Position numbers and translations under genes: made by a program
In this document: positions 27,696 through 34,814 of the stretch, one piece after another
How positions within the stretch are numbered: position 1 is the stretch's first letter
Layout of the letters: every line of letters begins with the position of its first letter
Notes under the pieces: model-generated
Seen by the model: only the letters and a program-made list of their open reading frames with translations
What the model was told of the DNA's origin: nothing
Databases searched by the model: none
Assembly: GCA_963835085.1 (NCBI GenBank)
Contig: CAWIED010000001.1
Span: forward strand, 744,001 to 808,000
Reading direction: 5' to 3'
DNA from: JBDIAG01 sp963835085
GTDB lineage: Bacteria > Actinomycetota > Actinomycetes > Actinomycetales > CAWJMD01
Length of the DNA: 64,000 nucleotides

Positions 27696-28442
27696 CCCAA
27701 ACTCCAATTCCGTTCAGCCTCAACAATAGTCGAGGTACTGTCCGAAAAACGCCGGGCGGGTCAGACCAAGCGCGCCGCCGGGCAAGACACCCTGTTCGAC
27801 CTGTGGCGGTTCCACGCCTTCTTCACCACCGCCGACCCCGCGATCCTCGACACCGTGGCAGCGGACAAGACCCACCGCCACCACGCCGTCATCGAGCAGG
27901 TCCACGCCGACCTGAAGAACTCCGCCCTGGCACACCTGCCCTCCGGGGTGTTCACCGCCAACGCCGCCTGGCTGGTGCTCGCCGTCATCGCGTTCAACCT
28001 CACCCGAGCGGCAGGCACCCTCGCCGCACCCGACCTGGCACGAGCGAGCACCGCGACCATCCGCCGCACACTGATCACCGTGCCCGCACGAATAGCGTCC
28101 TCCGCCCGCCGGATCACCCTGCACCTACCCACGTCCTGGCCCTGGCAGACCCCCTGGACCGCGCTGTTCGACCGGGTCAACGACCCGCCTCCCATGCTCC
28201 CGGCCTGACCACCCAGCAGGGACCCCCTGCGCGACCCGAAGACCACGTGGAACACCCCGGACAGCAAGGTCCGACGAATACGCACGCCCTCGACCACTCA
28301 CGCCCAGCCAAACGGAATCACCCGCTCAACACCATGCCCATCGGTGGATCGAGGCTAAGCCGCAGGAGGCTCGGCCTATGCCGCGAGCGGCCTCGGCCCA
28401 AGCCGCAAGCAGCCCGGGTCGAGCACATGGCAGGATCGAGCC

Positions 28443-29636
28443 ATGCTTCGTTGGCTTACCGCGGGGGAGTCTCACGGCCCCGCCCTTGTCGCCGTCCTGG
28501 AAGGCCTGCCCGCAGGGGTGGAGGTGACCACCGCCGACGTGCAAAGTGCCCTGGCCAGAAGGCGTCTCGGCTATGGCCGGGGGGCCCGGATGAAGTTCGA
28601 GCAAGACCAGGTGACCTTCCTCGGCGGTGTGCGGCACGGGCTCACCCAGGGCGGGCCGGTGGCCATCCAGGTGGGCAACACCGAGTGGCCCAAGTGGGAG
28701 ACGGTGATGTCGGCCGACCCGGTCGATCCCGACGTGCTGGCCGCCCAGGCGCGCAACGCTCCGCTCACCCGTCCCCGTCCGGGGCACGCCGACCTGGTCG
28801 GCATGCAGAAATACGGCTTCGACGACGCCCGTCCCATCCTCGAGCGCGCCTCCGCCCGCGAGACCGCGGCCCGAGTGGCTCTCGGGGAGGTCGCCGAACG
28901 CTTCCTGGCCGATGCTCTCGACGTCCGGCTGGTGAGTCATACTGTCTCTGTCGGAACGGTTTTCACGCCCGACGACACCGCATTGCCCATGCCAGACGAT
29001 GTCGACGCCCTCGACGCCGACCAGCTGCGCTGCTTCGACCGGGCAACGTCCGAGGCGATGATCGAGGAGGTGGAGTCCGCCCGAAAGGACGGAGACACGC
29101 TCGGCGGAGTCGTCGAGGTGCTCGCCTACGGGTTGCCGCCGGGTCTGGGCTCGCACGTGCACTGGGACCGGCGGCTCGATTCCCGCCTCGCCGGCGCCCT
29201 CATGGGCATCCAGGCCATCAAGGGAGTGGAGGTGGGCGATGGGTTCCGCACCGCCGCCCGCCGCGGCTCGGCCGCACACGACGAGATCGACCGGCGCGAC
29301 GACGGCAAGCTGCACCGGCGCACCGGCCGCGCAGGCGGCACCGAAGGCGGCATGACCACCGGCGACGTGCTGCGGGTGCGCGCCGCCATGAAGCCGATCG
29401 CCACCGTGCCCCGCGCCCTCGACACCGTTGACGTCGCCACCGGCGACAAGGCGGTCGCCATCAACCAGCGCTCCGACGTCTGCGCTGTGCCCGCCGCCGG
29501 TGTGGTGGCACAGGCCATGGTTGCTTTGGTACTCGCTGAGGCGGCTGTCGAGAAGTTCGGCGGTGACAGCGTGGCCGAGGTCCGGCGCAACCTCGAGGGA
29601 TACCTGGCGTCGATTCCGGACTCCATGCGCGTCTAG
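28443..29636 (+). CDS. aroC: Chorismate synthase
   Basis: Converts EPSP to chorismate using reduced FMN, the last shikimate-pathway step. Signatures: GESHGPALVAVLEGLPAG near the N-terminus, RRLGYGRGARMKFEQD, and RRTGRAGGTEGGMTTGD with the conserved glycine-rich turn. Length (397 aa) is normal. The IS1380 element ends 88 bases upstream, so transcription may now depend on a promoter in that short gap or in the element. The other aro genes in the operon position lie 4.6 kb downstream, behind an IS630 element and a c-di-GMP gene. Confidence 0.95.
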   Translation: MLRWLTAGESHGPALVAVLEGLPAGVEVTTADVQSALARRRLGYGRGARMKFEQDQVTFLGGVRHGLTQGGPVAIQVGNTEWPKWETVMSADPVDPDVLAAQARNAPLTRPRPGHADLVGMQKYGFDDARPILERASARETAARVALGEVAERFLADALDVRLVSHTVSVGTVFTPDDTALPMPDDVDALDADQLRCFDRATSEAMIEEVESARKDGDTLGGVVEVLAYGLPPGLGSHVHWDRRLDSRLAGALMGIQAIKGVEVGDGFRTAARRGSAAHDEIDRRDDGKLHRRTGRAGGTEGGMTTGDVLRVRAAMKPIATVPRALDTVDVATGDKAVAINQRSDVCAVPAAGVVAQAMVALVLAEAAVEKFGGDSVAEVRRNLEGYLASIPDSMRV

Positions 29637-29679
29637 GACTTCTGATGCGATCGTCAACGTAGGACGCCTCACGGATGCC

Positions 29680-29824
29680 AAGCGCGGCAGATTCGCCGCG
29701 GACGGCACCACCGGACGACCGACCCCCCCGCTCCGGGACTCAACCGGGTGCCAGCCGCGGTGGATCCACGGCGGACGGCACCACCGAAGGACACAACTCC
29801 CGCTTCGGGAGTCAACCGGGTGCT
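29680..29824 (+). repeat. Tandem 72-73-bp repeats, units 1 and 2
   Basis: Two consecutive units share GCGGACGGCACCACCG in their first half and ACTCAACCGGGTGC or GTCAACCGGGTGC at their end. A degraded third unit follows at 31486, after the IS630 element. Unit 2 contains a perfect hairpin, ACTCCCG-CTT-CGGGAGT. No open reading frame with coding character covers them. Confidence 0.8.
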
Positions 29825-29854
29825 AAGTGGTCGCGCCCGTAAGTTCGTCGGGGG

Positions 29855-31021
29855 TCATGCGGCTCGTGGTTGTGCTGGGTCGGTGGTCGCTGGCCGGTGG
29901 CGGTCGAGTTGGACTATCAGGTCGGCAAGGTCGGTGGTGGTGAATTTCCATTTGAAGGGTTTCGCGGCCTGGTTGTAGCGGGTTTCGAAGGCGGCGAGTC
30001 GTGCGACGACGACGTCGAGGTCGTCAAAGTCGTTGGGGGATAGTACTTTCCGTTGAATGATGGAGAAGTAGATTTCCACCTGGTTCAGCCATGACGCGTG
30101 TACCGGGGTGTGCACCATGATCGCGTTGGGGAACTGCGCGGTGAGCCGGTCCATCGCGGCTTGTCCGCGGTGCGAGGAGCCGTTGTCCACGATCCAGAAC
30201 ACCCGGTCCGCCGATCGGTAGGGCTCTTGAGTCATCACCTGCTCGACCAACGCGGTGAACGGCACGATCCCGGTGGTGTCCTCGCAGCGGCCGTAGACCT
30301 TCGCGCGGTGCACGTCGTAAGCGGCGAGATAGGCGACGGCACCGCGACGGTGGTAGTCGTGGTTGACCCGCACCATCCGGGACTTGCCGGGCGGCAGGGT
30401 CGGGTGGCAGCGGCAACGAGCCTGGATGGAGGTCTTCTCGTCGGCGGAGATCACATAGTCATTGCGGCCCAATGGTTTCCCATCCCAGATCCGCTGATAC
30501 AGATCCAGCGCCCGCTGCGCTGTGAGCTCGAAGTTCGGATCCGTGATGAAGATCCACGACTGGAACTGCCACGGTTTGAGGGCATCCTCGGACAGCCACC
30601 TCCGCACCGTCGAGGGCGAAATGTTCTCGCAGACCCCGCCGCTGACGGCCTGCAGGGCCAGCTCCGGGCACGACCACTTCGTCAGCGGCAACCCGCTGCC
30701 CTGCGGTGGGGTGCACGCCAACGCCTTGACCTGCGCGACCTGCACCGCGGTGAACACCGCCGGGCGGCCGCAGCGTTTGGCATCCCCCAGCGAGGACACC
30801 CCGGGTGCGGCCCACCAACGGTGCCGCCACTTGCGGGCGGTGTCCTGACACACACCCACCGACACCGCGATCCGGGCGTTGGGGTATCCGTCCGCGGCGG
30901 CCAGCACGATCAACGCGCGCAGCGCCAGGCGCTGCTCGGTGCGACCGGCACGGACCAACCGGTCCAGGTCCGCACGTTGGGTGTCGGTCAACACGATCCG
31001 GTCGGGGCATAGCGTCGGCAT
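29855..31021 (-). CDS. IS630-family transposase
   Basis: DDE transposase of about 388 aa. Two N-terminal helix-turn-helix regions are present (NARIAVSVGVCQDTARKW and a second around ISPSTVRRWL). Catalytic motifs are VISADEKTSIQ, WIVDNGSSHRG and HASWLNQVEIYFSIIQRK, giving D, D and E. ATG at 31021 has GAGG eight bases upstream; ATG at 31069 would add 16 residues. The frame is intact to the stop in the left inverted repeat, so it is probably functional. Confidence 0.92.
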   Translation of the reverse strand: MPTLCPDRIVLTDTQRADLDRLVRAGRTEQRLALRALIVLAAADGYPNARIAVSVGVCQDTARKWRHRWWAAPGVSSLGDAKRCGRPAVFTAVQVAQVKALACTPPQGSGLPLTKWSCPELALQAVSGGVCENISPSTVRRWLSEDALKPWQFQSWIFITDPNFELTAQRALDLYQRIWDGKPLGRNDYVISADEKTSIQARCRCHPTLPPGKSRMVRVNHDYHRRGAVAYLAAYDVHRAKVYGRCEDTTGIVPFTALVEQVMTQEPYRSADRVFWIVDNGSSHRGQAAMDRLTAQFPNAIMVHTPVHASWLNQVEIYFSIIQRKVLSPNDFDDLDVVVARLAAFETRYNQAAKPFKWKFTTTDLADLIVQLDRHRPATTDPAQPRAA

Positions 31022-31123
31022 CGCGATCATCCTCGAACATTGGCGTCCCATCAGTCCCACCAGCCTCACTCGTCACACCTCTGGTGTTGGCCAACGACAC
31101 ACCGATCAGGCACCATCACGCCT

Positions 31124-31456
31124 ATGGCCGCCCCGCCCGCATCGACGAAAACATCCCTGCAACAGCGGTTATCCGCACGCGCCCGGGAACGCTGGCCAGA
31201 ACTGGCCGGGATCGACGTCACCTTCCGCGGCCAGTTCGCCTACGTCACCGGCCGCCTCAAAGACGGCGACACCCAACCACTCATGCGGCTGCGATACGGC
31301 GGATCAGCCACCCGCTGGGGCTTCGCGATCTACCTGGCCAGCAAACACGCCTACGAAGCCTCGGCGCTACCCACCGGCACATTCGCCGGCCCACCCGAAG
31401 ACGCCCTCGACACCGCCTGCGGGCTCTACCTCACCGACCCCACCCCCTGGACCTGA
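31124..31456 (+). CDS. Small passenger protein of the IS630 element
   Basis: Protein of 110 aa, not recognised as a known fold. It contains RARERWPELAGIDVTFRGQFAYVTG, then RLRYGGSATRWGFAIYLASKHAYE and a terminal GLYLTDPTPWT. It reads like a small soluble alpha/beta domain. It lies wholly inside the element, opposite to the transposase, and its TGA falls in the right inverted repeat. A role in regulating or assisting transposition is a guess. Confidence 0.65.
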   Translation: MAAPPASTKTSLQQRLSARARERWPELAGIDVTFRGQFAYVTGRLKDGDTQPLMRLRYGGSATRWGFAIYLASKHAYEASALPTGTFAGPPEDALDTACGLYLTDPTPWT

Positions 31457-31586
31457 CCCCCGACGAACTTACGGGCGCGACCACTAAGCGCGGCGGATAC
31501 TCCGCGGACGGCGCCGCCCAGCGACTCCGGTCCGTAAGGGGTCGAGTCCGGTTTCTGCCGGGCTGTGACGGGGGACCGGTTTATGA

Positions 31587-31627
31587 CGCTATGGCGATGC
31601 CCCGCCCGGCGGGGCATTGCCATAGCG
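31587..31627. repeat. REP-like palindrome
   Basis: CGCTATGGCGATGCCCCGCC and GGCGGGGCATTGCCATAGCG are complementary except for one base and are separated by a single C. It could act as a terminator on either strand or as a repetitive extragenic palindrome. Confidence 0.75.
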
Positions 31628-31741
31628 CAGGAAAAGCCGTGGCCTGCGGCTGTCGAAACCGCCCTTTGCGGAAGACCCGGGCAGGCCGTGGCTTTGCATC
31701 GTCGAGCATCGTCCGCATGTCGCATGACTCGTTCGCCTGTA

Positions 31742-31783
31742 GCCCGGCTCTGCGCCCGCGTCGCCCGGCTCTGCGCCCGTGTC
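31742..31783 (+). repeat. Two 21-bp direct repeats
   Basis: GCCCGGCTCTGCGCCCGYGTC occurs twice head to tail with one difference (C or T). A third, partial GTCGC-type unit follows. Confidence 0.8.
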
Positions 31784-32077
31784 GCTGGCTGCCCGCGCGT
31801 CGCTGAGCTGGCCCATCCGTCGCCAACCTGCGCCCTAATCGTCACGCTGCGTGGCAATCGACGTCACGTGGTGGCTGATCCGCGAGAGATGCCCATCTGC
31901 TGTACTCCGTTCGGGGGACAATCTGTACTCCATCGGAGCGGACTTGGGGATAAGTCCTCTATCCAGCTGTCCAACGCGACGATCAGCAAGCATTGGGGCC
32001 ATTGGGCCATCCGGGCAATGTTCAGCGGCTGATCGGGGAGGTGCGTCATCGCAATCAGCGAACCCCGCACGGCGTCG

Positions 32078-32470
32078 TTGCAGCCGACATCATCCTGGGC
32101 AGGCTTCTTCGGCGCCGAAGACCCCGTCGAGTACCTGACCCAGCGTCGCTTCGCGGCTCGCAACCAGACTCCGCCCGAACAGTGCGCCTCGAGTCCTTCT
32201 CCCGAGCGTCGACTGCTGGTCACCAGCCTCACCCTCGCTGCCTTGCTGTTCGCCATCCTGGGCCGGCTCGCCTGGCTCACCGAAGAACCCGCCTCGCGCG
32301 TGGCGATCGATGACGTGCTGCTGCCCCTGGCCCTCATGTTGGTGCTGCTGCTCGTGGTCTCCAAGCTGGGCTGGGACAGAGTGCAACGACGCCGGATCGA
32401 GCAGATCCGCCAATGCACCGAACAAGCCGTTCACGACGCCCGCAACAGTGGTGAGCGTCGGCCGCCTTGA
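32078..32470 (+). CDS. Small two-helix membrane protein upstream of a GGDEF-EAL gene
   Basis: Predicted protein of 130 aa with two adjacent membrane helices (LLVTSLTLAALLFAILGRLAW and VLLPLALMLVLLLVVSKLGW) and a basic C-terminal tail. I do not recognise the family. Its TGA overlaps the ATG of the c-di-GMP enzyme gene (TGATG), so the two are coupled and may form a membrane-bound signalling pair. The TTG at 32078 has no good ribosome site. A perfect GGAGGTG lies five bases before an in-frame ATC at 32048, so an unusual AUC start is possible. Confidence 0.6.
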   Translation: MQPTSSWAGFFGAEDPVEYLTQRRFAARNQTPPEQCASSPSPERRLLVTSLTLAALLFAILGRLAWLTEEPASRVAIDDVLLPLALMLVLLLVVSKLGWDRVQRRRIEQIRQCTEQAVHDARNSGERRPP

Positions 32471-34125
32471 TGTCGAGCACATCGGATCTCGTGCTCGTGC
32501 TGGCCCCGGATGCCACCGTCACCTACTGCTCTGCCGCCAGCACCTCTCTGCTCGGCCGCAGCCCGGCGAGCCTGCGGGGTCGTCCGATCAGCCAGCTCGT
32601 CGGCAGCGACGGGGCTGCCCAGCTGCTCAAGGCGTTGCGGGCGATGTCGGACGGTGCCCAGCTCACCATGGAGCTTCGCGCCACCCACCACGACGGACGG
32701 CGCATCCCGATCGAGCTGAGCGCCACCTCTCGCCTGCGCGACGCGGTGATCTCGGGCTACGTCGTCAGCATCCGGGACACGTCCGAGATCTCTCAGCTCG
32801 CCGCCCAGCTCGCGCGGCAGGCGATGCTCGACCCATTGACCGGCCTGCCCAACCGCAGGCTCTTTCTGAGCATGACCGGCGAGGAGCTGCGCGCAGGCCA
32901 GACCCGCGTGACGGTTGTGATGGCCGACCTCGTCGACTTCGCCTCCATCAACACCGCTCTGGGGCATGCGGCCGCCGACGAGGTGCTCAAGGAGGTGGGC
33001 CGCCGGCTGCAGCGGGTGGCCGGCGACGAGGCGGTGCTCGCGCGGGTGGGTGGCGACGAGTTCGGACTGCTGCTGGCCGACGGCGATAGCTGTAACCTCA
33101 CCCAGCTCACCACCCAGCTGATGGACGCCGTCTGTCAGCCGGTTCGCATCGGAACGGGCGAGGTGCGGCCCCACCTATGCCTGGGCATCGCCATGTGTCT
33201 CGACCCCGCGCAGACCGCCGAAGACCTGCTCCGCAACGGCGAGGCGGCCGTGGCCTCGGCCAAGGCAACTGGCGCGTCGGTCGCGCGCTACGACGAGGAC
33301 GTGCACCACCGCGAGATCGATCGCGTGCTGCTCCGCCAGGATCTCGAAGCCGCCATTCACGATGGCGATCTCAAGCTGGTGTTCCAGCCGATCGTCGACC
33401 TGCAGAGCGGGTCCATCCGCGGCGTCGAGGCCCTGGCCCGCTGGAAGCATCGCGATCGCGGCTTCGTCTCGCCCGGCGAGTTCGTGCCGCTGGCCGAACG
33501 CTCAGGTCTGATGGATGAGCTGGGGGAGTGGATCCTGCACGAGGCCTGCGCCGCCGCCAGCCGCCTGCAGCAGACCGGACGGCGAATCATCATGTCGGTC
33601 AACGTGTCTGCGGTGCAGCTGAGCAGGCCGAACTTCGTGGTCGACCTGCTCGGCGTGCTCGACGAGTTCCAGCTCGAACCCGACTGCCTGCTGCTCGAGA
33701 TCACCGAGACCGCCGTCGTGGTGGGCCTCGACGAGGTGATCCCGCGGCTCACCGCGCTGCGCAGCATCGGTGTGCACGTGTCGATGGACGACTTCGGCAC
33801 CGGCTATTCCTCGCTCAACTACCTCTCCCGGTTGCCGTTGGACGAGTTGAAGATCGACAAGTCGTTCGTGGAGCGCCTCGAGTGGGACGGACAGACCCAG
33901 TCGGTGATCCGGGGAATGCTGGAGATGAGCGTCAATCTAGGACTGCTCACGGTGGGCGAGGGCATCGAGACCCAGGAGCAGGCCGACTGGCTCTCGGAGG
34001 CCGGCTGCTCGCTGGGGCAGGGCTTTCTCTTCTCCCGCCCGCTGGACGAAGACCAGATCGCCGTCGCCCTCACCCGTCTCGACCACGTGCCCGCCCAGGT
34101 GCGCCGAGACGCTCCTGCGGTCTGA
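32470..34125 (+). CDS. PAS-GGDEF-EAL c-di-GMP turnover protein
   Basis: Cytoplasmic protein of 551 aa. A PAS-like sensor (LVLVLAPDATVTYCSA) is followed by GGDEF and EAL domains. The cyclase signature GGDEF is intact at 194-198, after DPLTGLPNRRLF. The phosphodiesterase domain has EAL at 320, VNVSAVQL, LEITETA, MDDFGTGYSSL and GEGIETQEQA, so its metal-binding residues appear complete. Both activities are possible. It is coupled to the small membrane protein and sits between aroC and aroK-like genes. A second such enzyme is at 58591, and bldD is also in the window. Confidence 0.92.
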   Translation: MSSTSDLVLVLAPDATVTYCSAASTSLLGRSPASLRGRPISQLVGSDGAAQLLKALRAMSDGAQLTMELRATHHDGRRIPIELSATSRLRDAVISGYVVSIRDTSEISQLAAQLARQAMLDPLTGLPNRRLFLSMTGEELRAGQTRVTVVMADLVDFASINTALGHAAADEVLKEVGRRLQRVAGDEAVLARVGGDEFGLLLADGDSCNLTQLTTQLMDAVCQPVRIGTGEVRPHLCLGIAMCLDPAQTAEDLLRNGEAAVASAKATGASVARYDEDVHHREIDRVLLRQDLEAAIHDGDLKLVFQPIVDLQSGSIRGVEALARWKHRDRGFVSPGEFVPLAERSGLMDELGEWILHEACAAASRLQQTGRRIIMSVNVSAVQLSRPNFVVDLLGVLDEFQLEPDCLLLEITETAVVVGLDEVIPRLTALRSIGVHVSMDDFGTGYSSLNYLSRLPLDELKIDKSFVERLEWDGQTQSVIRGMLEMSVNLGLLTVGEGIETQEQADWLSEAGCSLGQGFLFSRPLDEDQIAVALTRLDHVPAQVRRDAPAV

Positions 34126-34266
34126 CGGTTCTCATCTCGCAGATTCGGACGCATCCTGGCGCGGGTAGTTGAGCGAGCACAGGGCCTTCCCTTTGCGCGG
34201 GAGCTGTCTGGCTGCGGCGCCCGGCAAACCCCTGGCGCGCCCAGGCTGTCTCGGCGCAATGACACC

Positions 34267-34806
34267 ATGATCCCCATGCCGTCTGATCTCGTGGTGCTCT
34301 TCGGCCCTCCCGGGGCCCCTGTCGACCAGGTGGCTCAGGCCTTGGCCGAGCTGGGCGGCCTCCCGCTGCGCAACACCGACGACGACGTGGCCGCCAGGGC
34401 GGGAATGCCGCTGTCAGACGTGCTCATCGACCTCGGCGAGGCCACGTATCGCGAGCTGGAGCGGGCTGCCGTGGAGCAGGCCATCCGCGATCATCGCGGC
34501 GTGCTGGTGGTGGGCGGCGGGGCAGTGCTCGACCCGCATGTGCAGCACCTGCTGCACCAGCCTCTAGCCGGCGGCCTGCCTGTTGTGGTGTTCCTCGACG
34601 TCTCGCTGGCGGAGGCGGCCAAGAACCTGCACCTCAATCTGTCGGTGCCCACCCCGCTGATCAATCCGCGCACCCAGTGGCTGCGGATGCTTGCGGAGCG
34701 GCGGCCAACCTACGAGGACGTGGCCACCCTGCACGTCGAGACGGCAGGCCGTGACCCGCACGACCTGGCCGCTCAACTCCTCGGCCACCTCAACGCCACC
34801 GGCTGA
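34267..34806 (+). CDS. Shikimate-kinase-like protein without a P-loop
   Basis: Protein of 179 aa with the outline of AroK but without the Walker A lysine: the loop reads LFGPPGAPVDQV instead of GxxGxGKT. Other landmarks remain: NTDDD (shikimate-binding Asp region), ATYRELE (Arg-x-x-Glu), VVGGGAVLD and RRPTYEDVATLHVET. It therefore probably cannot phosphorylate shikimate. It occupies the usual aroK place on the plus strand between aroC and aroB, while an intact kinase is fused to an AroB domain on the other strand. It may keep a regulatory or scaffold role, or be decaying slowly; the reading frame is intact. Confidence 0.75.
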   Translation: MIPMPSDLVVLFGPPGAPVDQVAQALAELGGLPLRNTDDDVAARAGMPLSDVLIDLGEATYRELERAAVEQAIRDHRGVLVVGGGAVLDPHVQHLLHQPLAGGLPVVVFLDVSLAEAAKNLHLNLSVPTPLINPRTQWLRMLAERRPTYEDVATLHVETAGRDPHDLAAQLLGHLNATG

Positions 34807-34814
34807 GCGCTGGA

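Larger units (their letters stand above)
26483..27766 (-). mobile_element. IS3-family element inside IS1380
   Basis: The element spans 26486-27763 (1278 bp) and begins TGA and ends TCA, as usual for the family. The terminal inverted repeats are about 27 bp with four mismatches and share GCCCGGCGTT and TTCGGACAGT. The target duplication is GAC (26483-26485, 27764-27766). It carries orfA and orfB on the minus strand, opposite to the host transposase. Confidence 0.92.
25497..28208 (+). pseudogene. IS1380 transposase, split by IS3 insertion
   Basis: The 5' part (25497-26485) and 3' part (27767-28208) join in frame to 476 aa when the IS3 element and one copy of its GAC duplication are removed. 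The rejoined junction reads VHAKTKRAAGQDTLFD. DDE-type features are LLDVDDTIIEVHG, VRMDSAFYG and the C-terminal EQVHADLKNSALAHLPSG. The interruption makes it inactive. Apart from the insertion it has no stop or shift, so the inner insertion is recent. Confidence 0.9.
25371..28359 (+). mobile_element. IS1380-family element, interrupted by an IS3 element
   Basis: The element proper spans 25376-28354. It begins CCTCGATCCACCGAT, and the inverted copy (ATCGGTGGATCGAGG) ends it. The flanking 5-bp target duplication is CTAAG (25371-25375 and 28355-28359). Without the inner IS3 element it would be about 1.7 kb, normal for the family. It lies between the pilus locus and aroC, 84 bases before the aroC start. 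Confidence 0.92.
29824..31486 (-). mobile_element. IS630-family element with perfect 31-bp ends
   Basis: The inverted repeats are identical: 29827-29857 and 31454-31484, starting GTGGTCGCGCCCG. Both sides are flanked by TA (or TAA), the usual IS630/Tc1-like target. It carries a transposase on the minus strand and a small gene on the plus strand, divergently transcribed. Both stop codons lie at the inner edge of the inverted repeats. Identical ends suggest recent activity. Confidence 0.92.
31487..32047. other. Gene-free stretch with repeats and hairpins
   Basis: From left to right it holds the third, diverged unit of the 72-bp repeat (to about 31558), a near-perfect 20-bp palindrome (31587-31627), two 21-bp direct repeats (31742-31783) and two CTGTACTCC direct repeats at 31900 and 31923, a centre spacing of 23 bp. 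No open frame has coding character. The last pair could be an operator for the following operon. Confidence 0.6.

Noticed and set aside
27689..29431. 580-codon plus-strand open frame over the IS1380 3' part and aroC
   Set aside because: It is out of frame with both real genes and consists of Arg/Pro/Gly-rich shadow sequence.
30098..31012. Long plus-strand open frame over the IS630 transposase
   Set aside because: It is the antisense shadow of the intact transposase, is Arg/Gly/His-rich and has no recognisable motif.
29637..31560. CRISPR array suggested by repeated 72-bp units
   Set aside because: Only three diverged units, no spacer-repeat alternation and no cas genes.
31900..31931. c-di-GMP riboswitch upstream of the PAS-GGDEF-EAL operon
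   Set aside because: The repeated CTGTACTCC does not fit the GEMM-I or GEMM-II core, and no supporting stems were seen.
31565..32032. 155-codon open frame between IS630 and the small membrane protein
   Set aside because: It crosses the palindrome and the 21-bp repeats, has no ribosome site and no coding-like composition.
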